Source: Bemisia tabaci (taxonomy: Eukaryota; Arthropoda; Insecta; Hemiptera; Aleyrodidae). From it: a stretch of 64,000 nucleotides of DNA. The stretch is taken from contig NC_092802.1 in the NCBI RefSeq assembly GCF_918797505.1, positions 10,559,480 through 10,623,479 of the forward strand, in the 5' to 3' direction. The notes under the pieces are model-generated. The model had not been told where the DNA came from. It searched no databases and saw only the letters and a program-made list of their open reading frames with translations. This document shows, piece after piece, positions 11,259-21,841 of the stretch (the stretch's first letter is position 1; each line of letters begins with the position of its first letter). The position numbers and the translations under genes were made by a program.

Positions 11259-12212
11259 CCCTGGTAAAAATTGGCAGTAGAATCTGTGTTCCAAAATACC
11301 ATAGACGTACGGCCGGCTGTAAGATTTCCAATAACTTCTATAGCCGGCTACACAATTTCTTATAGCCTTTTATAGCCGATGGCGATTAAGCAACTCACAG
11401 CCAGGCGATAAAGTGTATGCTAAACGTCACTAATTACGGATGCTAGGACTTAGTGAGTTTTTGGACCAATGCTCTCTTTTTGGGCCGTAGTATCTTGATT
11501 TATTTTGGGAGGAAAGCTCCGTGCTTTTGATGGATGCCTGCCATTCCTAATATATTAGAGCGCCTTCAGTTTCGTATGATACTGTGCAATACCTCTGGTG
11601 TGAAATAGTTGCTTTAAGCGCCGTGGCACGCTGCGGTGCGGCAGGCGGGCAGCCAGCGCGGAACGCGCATTGGCGCCTACAAACCTAACAGGGATACATC
11701 ACGCGTTGCGCAATGCGTGAAGTATCCCTGTTAGGTTTGTAGGCGCCAGTGCGTCGCCGCTGCGCTTTGTGTTAGGCTCTAATATTTAATCTGGCGGAGT
11801 CAGCGTTATTCAACTCATGATTTTGAAATGTTTGCACATCCTGTATGGATTAATCTCGTTTTAATTGATGAAAAAATATGTATTAAAGGAAAATATAATT
11901 GCGTTTTGTAAATACTAAGGTGGTTCCGTATCAAACTTAATGATTTCCAAAGCACACGAATTTCTACACAATTTCTTATAGCCTATTATAATCGATGGCG
12001 AAAAAGCAACAGCCAGGCGATAAAGTGTAAAGCCCGGCTATAGGAACTATAGCCCGGCAGCATAATTTTTTATCGCTTCGTATAGCCCGGCCGTATGATT
12101 TTCTCCGCATTCTACAGCCAGCTATATGATTTTCTGTAGCCTTCTTCAGCCGGCTATAAGAATTCCCATGGTATTTTGAAACGTAGCTCTTATCGCCAAT
12201 TTTTACCAGGGT
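11259..12212 (+). mobile_element. C1: family C element, complete
   Basis: Starts CCCTGGTAAAAATTGGCAG and ends with the inverse, 954 bp, with TT on both sides. Arrays of tatagccggcta palindromes fill both subterminal regions; the centre holds the E hairpin. A 91-aa minus-strand reading (11976-12251) is built from these motifs and has no recognisable domain. Confidence 0.8.
11617..11790. repeat. Family E hairpin inside C1
   Basis: Arms ggcgcctacaaacctaacag / ctgttaggtttgtaggcgcc surround a core containing gcgttgcgcaatgcg. Outer arms are GC-rich (cacgctgcggtgcggc). E also occurs alone at 17060, 52962 and 53574. Confidence 0.75.
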
Positions 12213-12628
12213 TGTCTGGTTTTTTTTCTTGATTTCCTTCCCCTTCCCCAATCAAACATCACCTTCATCACTTATTTTTTATATCCCACACTCTTTCTAT
12301 CCTTTCCTCATCCTCTCCATCTATTCTGTGAAGAAGAACACATTTAAAGAAGAGTGATAGATGCATTAGACTTTTAAGCTGTGTGTGCTCTCTAGGAAAT
12401 CAAATACTAGATTTTTGGTATAGAGTTAAATTGGAGTCTTTAATAGACATAATGAACGTAATATAACTAGGAAGCTCGTGCAATACTACCAAATTTTGTG
12501 AATAACATAGCTATACAGTCATTGGATACCCCACTAACATTCTTATTTTTCCGAGAAGCGTGGTCTTTAAACGTTCTCCACATAACCTCCGATGATTCAG
12601 TCTTCAATAACTAACCCTAACCTTAAAA
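12213..12628. other. Unassigned AT-rich DNA
   Basis: No repeat family or gene recognised. Confidence 0.4.
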
Positions 12629-12811
12629 CAACACTGAAAAAATGAAATTGCTAATTTAACAGTTTTGTAGTTAAAAAAAGTGTCCGACATAATTCAATGT
12701 AGATTTTACAAAAAAATGCTAATTCAACCACCACCGTTGTTAAATTAGCTTCCTGCTGTTGTAAATAATGTACATTTGAAACATGTCGGACATATCATTT
12801 AACAATTTATT
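12629..12811. repeat. Family Q-like element, right end lost to B
   Basis: Starts cactgaaaaaatgaaattgc and carries inverted gctaatttaacag / ttgttaaattagc and gtccgacat / atgtcggac blocks. The B element begins where the right end should be. Confidence 0.5.
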
Positions 12812-13024
12812 CACTGGAAAAAGAATCGCTTGGATCCAGAGTCTTGATTCTTAAAAAATACTCTCGATTCAATCGGATTTTTGCTTAAATCAAGAACCAA
12901 GTCTCTTAATTTAAGCAGATTTCCTTTTGATTCAAGCAAAAATCCTATTGAATCAAGAGTATTTTTTCTTGTCATTGTTTTCAAGAGTCTGGACTCTAGA
13001 TCCAAGCGACTTTTTTTCCCAGTG
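12812..13024. mobile_element. Family B foldback MITE
   Basis: CACTGGAAAAAGAATCGCTTGG to CCCAGTG with TT on both sides. A segment near 12855 is deleted relative to other copies, making it 213 bp. Confidence 0.8.
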
Positions 13025-13239
13025 TTTGCTAAGTAGGCAATTCATTTTTTTCCGCGAAGGACGACATTTTGAAACCGCGCAATGGGAATGGGCGCCTCGG
13101 TAATTTTGGTGCAGATTTTCGGTGTACAACCGCGAGCTCGATGGACTCGCGAAAAAGCGTGCATTTGAAAGCTCGGCCCTCGCTTCGTGAGTCGTAAACC
13201 TGACTGAATTTGGGCGCAGCTCTCGCGGAGTCCGAATTT

Positions 13240-13310
13240 GCCGGCGGAAGTAGAGGAAGGGGGAGGAGAGAAGGAGGGATGGAGGGGGAGGGGGAGGAGA
13301 GGATTGGGGA
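13240..13310 (+). repeat. Purine-rich tract
   Basis: GGAGGG/GAGA-rich sequence. Antisense Pro/Ser-rich readings over it are compositional. Confidence 0.6.
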
Positions 13311-13458
13311 TTTTCGATCGCTCGTGACGGAATATTGAGCCACGTTAATGAGAGGCAAGAACACGCCAGGAATGCATCAAGCATCGACTGAGTTGTAAGG
13401 TACGCTTTCTCGGTGGGAAGTCCGAAAATAGCATCGCACTAACCCACACGCAAATGAA

Positions 13459-13703
13459 CAGTGCTCCCATTCAATGTCCGTCAAAAGCTACGGGATTCGG
13501 AACTTTTTTGTTCCGATTTCTCCCACTCCATGACCGCCAAAAGTTCCGGGCTTCCTTTTAGATTTTTTCAAAAGTTTCGGGAGAGTTCCGAAAAATGCAA
13601 AAGATCCGGAATATTTCGGGAATTTCAAAAGTTCCGGGAAAAAATTCAGAAAAACCTCAAAAGTTCCGGAATTCGGAACTAGCTTCGGGAAATGGGAGCA
13701 CTG
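13459..13703. mobile_element. KK: CAGTGCTCCCATT-ended element with AAAAGTTCCGGGA array
   Basis: The ends cagtgctcccatt / aatgggagcactg are inverted. Between them a degenerate 12-14 bp motif (caaaagttccggga) recurs about seven or eight times. No ORF meaning; the layout looks like a protein-binding-site array bounded by terminal repeats. Confidence 0.6.
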
Positions 13704-13720
13704 CCAATGAAACTCATTTT

Positions 13721-13868
13721 TATATGGACTGCATTTTGCAATTTGGACCTATAAATTCCGGCCCGGTTTAAAAACAACGTATGTGCCATTAGTTTCCCTA
13801 TGCACATAAGTGTTTTTTTCAGATGAGCCAGAATTTATAGGTCCAAATTGCAAAATGCAGTCCATATA
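13721..13868. mobile_element. P1: short palindromic MITE
   Basis: tggactgcattttgcaattt at the left is inverted as aaattgcaaaatgcagtcca at the right, about 145 bp with TATA-like flanks. Relatives at 29540, 32531 and just after the N gap. Confidence 0.7.
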
Positions 13869-14120
13869 GTGGCACGCGCATTCCTTATGCATCGAAGTGT
13901 TCGTAAAATGGGCCTTTGATGGAAGATTGTCGAGTAGGTTTTCTTTTTCCTAGAAAAATACCGCAAGAGTCCAATGGGTCCAACTCAAGCTTTTGTGAGA
14001 GTAAAAATAAGGATTGTTTCTTCAAAATATGACTCAAAAGCACGACGGGCGCATCAGCAAAATCAAAACTCCATCCTCCCTCGTAATCTGCATAAAAAAA
14101 GTAAGTGACTTGCAAAATCG

Positions 14121-14342
14121 ATGGTGAAACTTCCAAACCACGTATCTCGGTTTTCGACGATGCAGACTTCCTATCATACTTTATTTTATAAAAAGAGAAC
14201 TAATCAACGCCAATTCTCAAAGATTTTATGAAAATTTCAAGGAATAATGTTGATTTTTTTTTCGCCTTCAAAAAGATAAAAAGCGGGTGGAGATTTTGAA
14301 ACACCGCAAACGAGATACGTGGTTTGGGAGCTTCACCGTCAA
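14121..14342. mobile_element. X1: inverted-repeat element
   Basis: Ends gatggtgaaacttccaaaccacgtatctcg and the inverse cgagatacgtggtttgggagcttcaccgtc. A decayed relative lies at 23520-23725. Confidence 0.65.
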
Positions 14343-14364
14343 AATAATCTGTGCACTCGTTGTC

Positions 14365-14635
14365 GTGTTTTCAGTTCTGGAGCCCCCAAAACAAATTGGC
14401 AACCCTGTTAAGGTATTTGCTCCCTATCTTTTCATGGAGGGTTTAACTTGATATAGAGTTGGACTCTCATCTCCTCTTATCGGCCTCAGATTTGAGAGTT
14501 TCATTCAGTTTTGGAGTTTCTTTCATAGGAAATCAGTGGCACCATCGTGTTCCTCTTGAATAATTACATTGGAATCAAATCTTAAATCGCAAATTCCTTA
14601 CACTTGCAAGAGCACCATTCTACCGTGGTATGCAA
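14365..14635 (+). repeat. Diverged right half of family G
   Basis: Shares tttgctccctatctt..catggag, ggactctca, cagtggcaccatcgtgtt and the terminal caaattcc..acac..gca blocks with the complete G elements at 30615, 36344 and 44533, but is older and lacks the left half. Confidence 0.55.
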
Positions 14636-14639
14636 GAAC

Positions 14640-15045
14640 ACCGCAAATCCATCAAGATTTTCCCTCGTTTTTTGGAACTTGACACTTTATAAAGTAAAAA
14701 CTGTTTTGTCTATGCACCTCAAATTTTCAGGTTCGACGAATGGATCTGCAGAAACGGATTCTACCCTGCCTTAATCCCTGAAAATTTGAAAGCCGGAGCA
14801 TGGATGTCCCTATCGCCCTGTTGTCTAAGGACATTAAATCTCTGTCTATAGTTGGCTGTAGACCTCTGAGAAGAGGTATAAGCCATTAAACCTGAAAAAA
14901 AGAAGAAAGAAAAAAAATCAGGTTAAGTTCTTGATTGTGTTTGCGAGAGAATTCTGGAAAAACACTATCCCAATGTACATAAGTTTTTCTGCTATGATAC
15001 ATTGTTTCCGATAATGTAAAATGGTGTTAACGGCGTCTCTGCGTT
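14640..15045. other. Unassigned DNA
   Basis: Nothing recognised. Confidence 0.4.
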
Positions 15046-15254
15046 CACTGGTAAAAAAAACCTATTGGACCAATGCCGCATTGCATTGACTTAAGATTGC
15101 AGTTTCTTGTCGCCGGATTAAAGAGTCTTGAACTCTTGTTTCAAGTGGATTTTGCATTGATTCAAACGGATTTGGCATTGAAACAAGAGTCCCGACTCTT
15201 AAATCCGGCGACAAGAAACTGCACTCTTGAACCAAGAGGTTTTTTTTACCAGTG
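15046..15254. mobile_element. B-prime: CACTGGTAAAA-ended foldback
   Basis: CACTGGTAAAAAAAACC to TTTTACCAGTG with TT on both sides. The interior motifs (gactcttgtttcaa, gcgacaagaaactgc and their inverses) differ from family B although the tips match. Confidence 0.7.
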
Positions 15255-15563
15255 TTGCACGACAGCATTGGAGTGGTCTAGTAGGAGGCTGAATGACGAG
15301 TGATGCAACAGTCACTAAAGGCTCCATTTGACGAAATTCAGACGAGCCTTTGACGGTGTGTTCGGGTCTCGCGAGCTCAAACTGAGGCAAAAGGCGTGGT
15401 TTCAAAGGCGGGGCGGGGGTCTGGGGGCCGTGACACTGGTTATGCAGCGAAAGTGGTTGTTGTTATTGTTGGTTGTTGTCGGTCCCGATGCCGATGCCGG
15501 TGATCCCCGAGTCGAAGTCCAAGTCCGGGCACTTCCTAGTTGTCGGTCACGACTCACGCCCCC

Positions 15564-16440
15564 CTCGCCCCCTCGTCTTATGCACTCCACGCTGTTGCCG
15601 CTGTCCGTTTGGATAGGCTAAAGGAAACCTCTCGTATCCTCATTGGCTATTTTTGAAAATAACCTATCCGTTTGACGGAAAAATTTAAGTTTAATGAACC
15701 GAGTTTGACAAATGCACGAACTCACATCAAAAAGAGCTTCTCGCCCCCTCGTCTTATGCACTCTTCGCTGTTGCCGCTGTCCGTCTGGATAGGCAAAAGC
15801 GAACCTCTCGTATCCTCATTGGCTATTTTTAAAAATAACCTATCCGTTTGACGGAAAAATTGAGTTTGATGAACCGAGTTTGACAAATGCACGGACTCAC
15901 GTCAAAAAGAGCTTCGCGCCCCCTCGTCTTATGGACTCCTCGCTGTTGCCGCTGTCCGTCTGGATAGGCAAAAGCGAACCTCTCGAATCCTCATTGGCTA
16001 TTTTTAAAAATAACCTATCCGTTTGACGTAAAAATTGAAGTTTGATGAACCGAGTTTGACAAATGCACGGACTCACGTCAAAAAGAGCTTCGCGCCCCCT
16101 CGCGTTATGCACTCCTCGCTATTTCCGCTGTCCGTTTGGACAGGCCAGAGTAAACTTCTCGTATCTACATTGGCTATTTTTAAAAATAACCTATCCGTTT
16201 GACGTAAAAATTTGGGTTTGATGAACCGAGTTTGACAGAAGTGCGGGAACTTGCATCAAATTTGGATAGCGAAAAAGAGCCTCTCGCCCCCTCGTCTGAT
16301 GCACTCTATCGCTGTTGCCGCTGTCCGTTTGGATAGGCTAAAGCAAACTTCTCGTATCCTCATTGGGTCTCTCTGAGAATAACCTATTCGTTTGACGGAA
16401 AAATTTGAGTTTGATGAACTAAGTTTGACAGAAAGCCACG
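15564..16440 (+). repeat. Tandem satellite, about 176-bp unit, five copies
   Basis: The landmark ccccctcgtcttatgcactc recurs at about 15569, 15744, 15919, 16095 and 16287, each followed by gctgttgccgctgtccgt, the cattggctattttt block and tatccgtttgacg. Units differ by scattered substitutions; the last spacing is longer by about 16 bases. Small frames here are satellite translations. Confidence 0.85.
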
Positions 16441-16644
16441 AAGCGTCTTTTCGTTGATGATCGGTCGAGCCAAAATGCCGCGGTCGAATAGCGGCAAGCG
16501 TAAGCGGGTTGGTAAACATTTGAGGTTCGACTTTCGAAATTGATGCTGCGGGCTGATAGACAAAGCGATTTTTCAAAAAAGCGACTGACACCGTCATTTT
16601 ACCAAAACCTTGGGGAGGGGCGAGTCACCTCTAATGTCGTCACT

Positions 16645-16850
16645 GAATGCGACTTCACTGATAAAAACACCGAAAAAAAAATTGATTTTGATTCAAAATT
16701 TTGGATTCGTAAAAAAAGTGTGCGAGAACTTACAAAATACTGAATTACCCACTACAGCAGTTACTTTAGCAATGCCAAGACGTAAAACTAACTCCTGCGG
16801 CGCACACTTTTTTTTACACCTAGAATGTTAAATCAACTTCACTTTTTTCG
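16645..16850. repeat. Q2: inverted-repeat element
   Basis: aaaaaaagtgtgcgagaactt and cgcacacttttttttaca arms with an internal accgaaaaaa / ttttttcgatg edge. Related to Q3 at 38785. Confidence 0.55.
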
Positions 16851-17059
16851 ATGAATATTTAATAGCTTTTGTTACTTTTGTAACATAAGAAGAGTATCAC
16901 AAACCTACACAAATCGTGTGTTGCTAAGCGGTTGGATATGATTATGTCCTTGCCATTGAGTCACTCAACCCCGCCACGCGATCGTTTGTGGCAGGAGAAA
17001 CCAAAGCGCCTTCAATTTCTCTGCATGCAACACGGACATCCACGGAGTACGAATAGTTG

Positions 17060-17220
17060 TAGCTCGCGCCGCGGCATGGCGTGCTGCCAGCTCGTAACGC
17101 GCACCGACGCCTACAAACCTAAGGGGATACTTCAAGCATTGCGCAATGCGTGAAGCGGCCCTTTAGGTTTGTAGGCGCCCGTGCGCGTTTCGCGCTGGCG
17201 CGCCGTCGCGCATCGTATGA
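17060..17220. repeat. E2: free-standing family E hairpin
   Basis: cgacgcctacaaacctaagg ... cctttaggtttgtaggcgcc with the gcattgcgcaatgc core and GC-rich outer arms (gcatggcgtgctgcc / ctggcgcgccgtcgc). Confidence 0.7.
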
Positions 17221-17277
17221 TGCTAGTGAACGGGAGACGGGGTAGTATGATGCGAGTACCATCGCGTGAGTAGTGAA

Positions 17278-17528
17278 CTGCCGTGTTAAGGACGAACGGC
17301 ATATGAACATGCGAGAGTTGCCAAATTGCTCCGAATAAAACGTGTAATTTTGAAGAAATTATGCGTATTTTTCTTTGAAATTTTCAGGTGAGTAAGGTGA
17401 AATTGAGAAAAATATTTACAATAAAACGGGAGGAAAAATATTCACAAGCTTACCCAGAAATTCGTATTTTTTCAAAGGAAATTTGGCAACACCTGAAGGC
17501 TCATACGGAGTCTCCCCTTAGCATCGCA
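17278..17528. mobile_element. Family A MITE
   Basis: ctgccgtgttaaggacgaac to ccccttagcatcgc. First of two A copies lying almost end to end. Confidence 0.75.
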
Positions 17529-17533
17529 ATACA

Positions 17534-17789
17534 CTGTCATGCTGAGGAAGAACGCCGTATGAACATTCAAGAGTTGCCGAAGTTCCCCATGTAAAACATG
17601 TATTTATGAGGAAAGTTATGCATACTTTTCCTCAAAATTGTCAGTTATTTTAGATGAAATTGCAAACAAAATTGTCCATGAAAAATTTGAAGAAGAATAT
17701 TAACAATTTTTCCTAGGTAAATAGATTTTTATTGAAGAAAATATAGCAACGTCTGGAGGCTCATACAGCGTTTTTTCTTAGCACGGCAG
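17534..17789. mobile_element. Family A MITE
   Basis: ctgtcatgctgaggaagaac to cttagcacggcag. Separated from the previous copy by only about five bases. Confidence 0.8.
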
Positions 17790-17830
17790 TGAACATCGAG
17801 TATGATGCAGTTTTACTTCAGCAGGGCAAC
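17786..17830 (+). repeat. 45-bp direct repeat, copy 1
   Basis: gcagtgaacatc.agtatgatgcag... is repeated with two differences at 18293-18337, bracketing a segment with B fragments and a pyrimidine tract. Confidence 0.8.
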
Positions 17831-17900
17831 ACTGGAAAAAAAACACATTGGATCTAGAGTTCAGACTCTTAAAAACAACGACAAGAAAAAAAACCTTCTT
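17830..17900 (+). mobile_element. Family B left end, truncated
   Basis: cactggaaaaaaaacacatt through gacaagaaaaaaaacc, then switches to a TTC/CTT-rich tract. Confidence 0.7.
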
Positions 17901-18065
17901 CCCCTTTTGACCTCTTTTTCCTTCTTCATCATATTTTCATTCCATTTCCTCCTCCTTCTTCTTTTTTATCCCTTTTCCCCTCTTCTTTTATCTCCTTCCA
18001 AAACTACCAAAGTAGATGCGACAGGTTTCCTTACGTCTATGCAATCGGATTGACACCTCCGGGTA

Positions 18066-18293
18066 CACTGGAGAATAAACACATTGGATCTAGAGTCCAG
18101 ACTCTTAAAAACATCGCCAAGCAAAAATGTTCTTGATTCAATCAGAATCTAGCTTAAATTAAGAACCAAGCCTCTTAATTTAAGCGGATTCCGTTTTGAT
18201 TCAAGAAAAAATCCGATTGAATCAAGAGTCTTTTTTCTCGTCAATGTTTTCAAGAGTCTAGACTCTAGATCCAATTCGTTTTTTTTCCGAGTG
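18066..18293. mobile_element. Family B foldback MITE
   Basis: cactggagaataaacacatt to ttttttccgagtg, full length. Its right tip overlaps the start of the second 45-bp direct repeat. Confidence 0.8.
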
Positions 18294-18337
18294 CAGTGAA
18301 CATCAAGTATGATGCAGTTTTACTTCAGCAGAGCAAC

Positions 18338-18808
18338 CTCTTTTCGACAGCTCACCATCTCTCCCACAGCCGAATTCCACGCACGCAGAAGCGCTCAACC
18401 GCGGCGCATCCTCACGTTGGCGGGCGACTTTTCGAGCGTTGCATGGGCAGTGCAGGTACCGCCGCCGCCGCAGGTGAGTTACCTAACCGGGCGACCGCAG
18501 CATGACTGGGGCTGCCGACTGCGGTTCGGTTTCGGTCCGGTCGGATGAGAGTGTTACACGGTTCGTCGGAGGCGGTCGGCCGACCGGGGATGTCGGATGT
18601 TCGGCTCCGGACCGGGCTCGGTGCATGACATGTGATGAATGCGCCGGATCCGGATTGAACTTAGGTCACCAGGAAACGATCGCCGATGGCACAGGATCAG
18701 CCGGGATCAGCGACGATCAGCAGGACCGGGCCTCGTTGCCATTACGCGCTGGGTTCGCTACTGCCGTGCTACGTGTACTGAAAAAAAAGTTCGCTAGTAA
18801 GTACCGAA
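18338..18808. other. Unassigned GC-rich DNA
   Basis: CG-rich relative to its surroundings, with overlapping frames on both strands but no recognisable domain, start context or splice structure. Confidence 0.4.
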
Positions 18809-18897
18809 CACTGGGGAAAAAAACACATCGTGAACACATCATCGGATCTAGAGTCCAGACTCTTGAAAACATTGACAAGAAAAAGGACTCTGCAGAA
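18809..18897 (+). mobile_element. Family B left end, truncated
   Basis: cactggggaaaaaaacacatc with a small internal duplication (aacacatc gtg aacacatc), then tctagagtccagactcttg, then breaks off. Confidence 0.7.
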
Positions 18898-18910
18898 TTT
18901 AATCCAAATG

Positions 18911-18957
18911 GGCCTGTTGCAAACTTAAGCTGAAGCCTGAAGAAGAGTTGTTTCTCA
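18911..18957 (+). repeat. Family N left-end fragment
   Basis: gggcctgttgcaaacttaag...gaagagttgtttct matches the left arm of the N element at 33156. Confidence 0.5.
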
Positions 18958-19095
18958 CATAGAGAAAAAAAGGAAGTGTTTGCGTCTTGAGGATTGTGTA
19001 CCCTGTGACGTAGGTGGGTACAAACTGGTCAGCAAAATCCGGAATTCGGAGTAAGAAAAACGGACCATAACGTCCGTTTTTTTGCTTAAATCAAC
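18958..19095 (+). mobile_element. O3: truncated family O element
   Basis: catagagaaaaaaaggaagtg then gacgtaggtgggtac and aaaacggaccataacgtcc; ends at the B element. Complete O copies are at 24495 and 35565. Confidence 0.65.
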
Positions 19096-19098
19096 TCA

Positions 19099-19327
19099 CA
19101 CTGGAAAAAAAAACACATTGGATCTAGAGTCCAGACTCTTGAAAACATTGACAAGAAAAAGGACTCTTGATTCAGTCAGATTTAAGCTTAAATCAAAAGG
19201 AAATCCGCTCAAATTAAGAGGCTTGGTTCTTGATTTAAGCTTAAATATGATTGAATCATGAGTATTTTTTCTTGTCGATGTTTCTAAGAGTCTGGACCCT
19301 AGATCCAATGTGGTGTTTTTTCCAGTG
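19099..19327. mobile_element. Family B foldback MITE
   Basis: Complete, cactggaaaaaaaaacacat to ttttttccagtg. Sits at the break of the O3 fragment. Confidence 0.8.
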
Positions 19328-19344
19328 AAGTTCGCTGTTTCATA

Positions 19345-19597
19345 CTGTGGTGCTAAGGAAAAACACCGTATGAACCTTCAGGCGTTGCCAAATTTCGATG
19401 GATAAAACACGATTTTTCTGGTAAACTGAGGAACATTTTTCTTCCAATTTTTCAGATAATTTCGCTTGCAATTTCACCTAAAGCTCCTGAAAATTCCAAG
19501 AAAAAATATTCACAAGTAACCTCAAAAATGAACATTTTATTGAAGAAAATCTGGCAACTCTCGAATTTTCATTCGGCGTTCTGCCTCAGCACGACAG
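19345..19597. mobile_element. Family A MITE, complete
   Basis: ctgtggtgctaaggaaaaac to ctcagcacgacag, flanked by CATA on both sides (19341-19344, 19598-19601). Confidence 0.85.
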
Positions 19598-20254
19598 CAT
19601 ATCATCCCGACTAATTAGGCTCGTCAAACTGAATTTTCGGTTCGTGTATAACCGAGCTTGTGCGGTAAAGTGAACTGACGAACAAAGTTTGGTTATATAT
19701 ATCAAACGTCTGGTTACACGATTCGAAATTTCAGTTTGACAAACCGAATATTCGGGATGATATGGAACATGTTCGGGTTCACATGACCGATTTTTTTTTT
19801 TTTTTCAGTGATGGAAGAACATCGTATGAGCATTGAAATGTTGCCACATTGTCCCTCGCTATGCTTAACACAAATAAATAACGCCTTATGCTATGAATTA
19901 TTAGAGTATGTATATGATGAGAGTATACGGACATGTCGGAAATTTTGAGTTCAGGATATGGAGCTTTTAGGACCCCAAAAGGGCAACCAACGGAGATTTT
20001 GACTGCCTATGCTTAAAATAGATTTTCAACGCAGCGTGGATGCTTCTGTCCGTTACGGTCTCACCTTACGATTTTGAGAATGAATGGAATCGGTCTTCCA
20101 GAGAAACTAGAGTCGGAGGCTGTTTAATTTTATCAGAGACTTAAACGCAGAGTGAGAAAAGTAGTTGACATGGCAAGACGGGAGTTATCACCCCGTGAAC
20201 GTCCAATTTTGACGAGACACATCTTAACATTTGATTGTTCCTTTCAAAAAGCTA

Positions 20255-20481
20255 CCAGAAAAGGATGCAAAAGATGGCACTCACAGCTGTCTTGCCTAAC
20301 TTGAAATAAATAGGTCCTGTTTTTCCTAGTCAAAGGTAAAGTTCGTGGAAAGTCGGTGTTTTGAGAAAACGTTGCCCAGGCACACTTTTGGCAAAAATTG
20401 TATTTTTGAATCATTTCGCAACCTTGGAATGGAACTACGTTTCTACATTGGGTAACATTTGGCAACATTTGAATGTGCATT
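20255..20481 (+). repeat. Old A/F-like remnant
   Basis: gatggcactcacagctgtcttgcc resembles the F interior, and tttggcaacatttgaatgtgc an A right end. PAL2 follows directly. Confidence 0.35.
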
Positions 20482-20645
20482 CAGTGGCTTAACGTGAATG
20501 ATCGATTATCAATATTTCCCCATTTGAAACTGTGGTAAGGAATCGATCATTAAGGTGTTCGTTGCGAACACTATGTGTATTGATCCTTTTCTATGGGTTT
20601 AAATGGCAGAATAATCGATACATCGCAAAGCAAGCCACGCCGCTG
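20482..20645. mobile_element. PAL2: second 164-bp palindrome
   Basis: Same length and central hairpin (ggtgttcgttgcgaacac) as PAL1 but with decayed left arm; ends cagtggctt.. / ..gccacgccgctg. No flanking duplication remains. Confidence 0.7.
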
Positions 20646-20699
20646 CTTCGCACAGCAGGTTTGGTGTGTTGACGGTGAAACTCATACATGGTACATAGG

Positions 20700-20945
20700 T
20701 GTAATTTTACGATAATGCTACCGGTTATTTGCTTGTTAGCTTGTCATCGAGATGGATGTAGTAGCACAAACAGAAAAAGAGATAATTTTACGATAATCCT
20801 ACCTGTTACTTAAGTATGAGCTTATTATAGTGATGGATGTAGTGCGGACAGGCTTAATAAAAGTACATTAACATCGGATCAGCTTACTACCGGTTTGTTG
20901 CTTGTGAGCTTATTAAAGTAATGTATGTAGTAAGATAGAGCAAAT
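20700..20945 (+). repeat. Three-copy degenerate tandem repeat
   Basis: Units starting near 20702, 20783 and 20872 share attttacgataat.ctacc, tgagcttatta and gatggatgtagt. Period is about 80-95 bases. Confidence 0.6.
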
Positions 20946-21196
20946 GAGAGGAAAAACATAAGGAAAAAGAAGAAAAACTGAAGAAAAAAGGATGAAAAAG
21001 AGCGTTTCCTTCTTTTTCCTCAACTTATTATCCTTCGTCACTGTCTTTGCCTTCTTTTTTCTTCCTCTTTCTCTTTTTCTTTGTTTTCGTATACTGCTTT
21101 GGAAGACGAAGATTCAGGTTTTTGAGACCCAAGTCAGTCCGACTGTGGTTCCATCCAAATAAGGCCAATACATTTCAGAGTCATTGCCTTCCAACA

Positions 21197-21430
21197 ATTT
21201 ACAGAGTGGATCGAGTCAATCCGAGCGGTCGGACATGAAATCTTTAACTAAAACTGCAAATTTTGATCTTTAATTCGTCACATTTTCAATTTTGAGAGAT
21301 GCCTCTCAAAGAAAATTTCACAAGGAAACCAATGGAACCACTACTAGAACCTCAAAGTTTTGTAGACACGGAGTTATAAGCGTTTAAAGTTTTCAAATGT
21401 TGACCGGTCTCTCCTATTGACTGGATCCAC
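21197..21430. mobile_element. R1: inverted-repeat element
   Basis: gtggatcgagtcaatccgag..gtcggacatgaaa at the left is inverted as tgaccggtctctcctattgactggatccactg at the right. Confidence 0.65.
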
Positions 21431-21841
21431 TGCGTGCCGTGCTCATTTTGCATGTGGCCGGTCCCCAATTGCAGGGCTTTTTCGCGCGAGTGCAGGGCCG
21501 CAGCGGGGGGGGGGGGGGGGAGAAAGGAGGAAAGAGCCAAGAGGAAGCCGACTGGCAAGTGGCAGGTCCTGGTCCTCGGGAGGACAGGAGGAAGCGAAAG
21601 ACGAATTTGCCGACCGAGTCGCCGCTCGCTATTTCCGTTTGTGCAGCTTGCAATCATTCGCTCCTTGTTGAACGTTGACTCCGGCGATAAAGTGATAGTG
21701 AAATAAAGCGCCGGCCTCCGCCTGCGTAGCGGATAGCCCGCGACCCGTCCCGTGTGCCACTGACCCTCTTGCCATGTTATCCACACGCCGCATTTTCGAT
21801 TAGCCCTGGTCTCATGAGCTTGGGTCTTGGGACTTTTGAGA

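Noticed and set aside
11044..11280. 78-codon Lys/Glu-rich ORF
   Set aside because: Composition of an AAG/GAA-rich tract that continues into the C1 end.
15442..15621. Signal-peptide-like start MQRKWLLLLLVVVGPDADAG
   Set aside because: The hydrophobic stretch is a (TTG)n run, followed by a GATGCC repeat, and the rest lies in the satellite.
15564..16440. CRISPR-like array
   Set aside because: Units are contiguous 176-bp satellites without unique spacers, in animal DNA.
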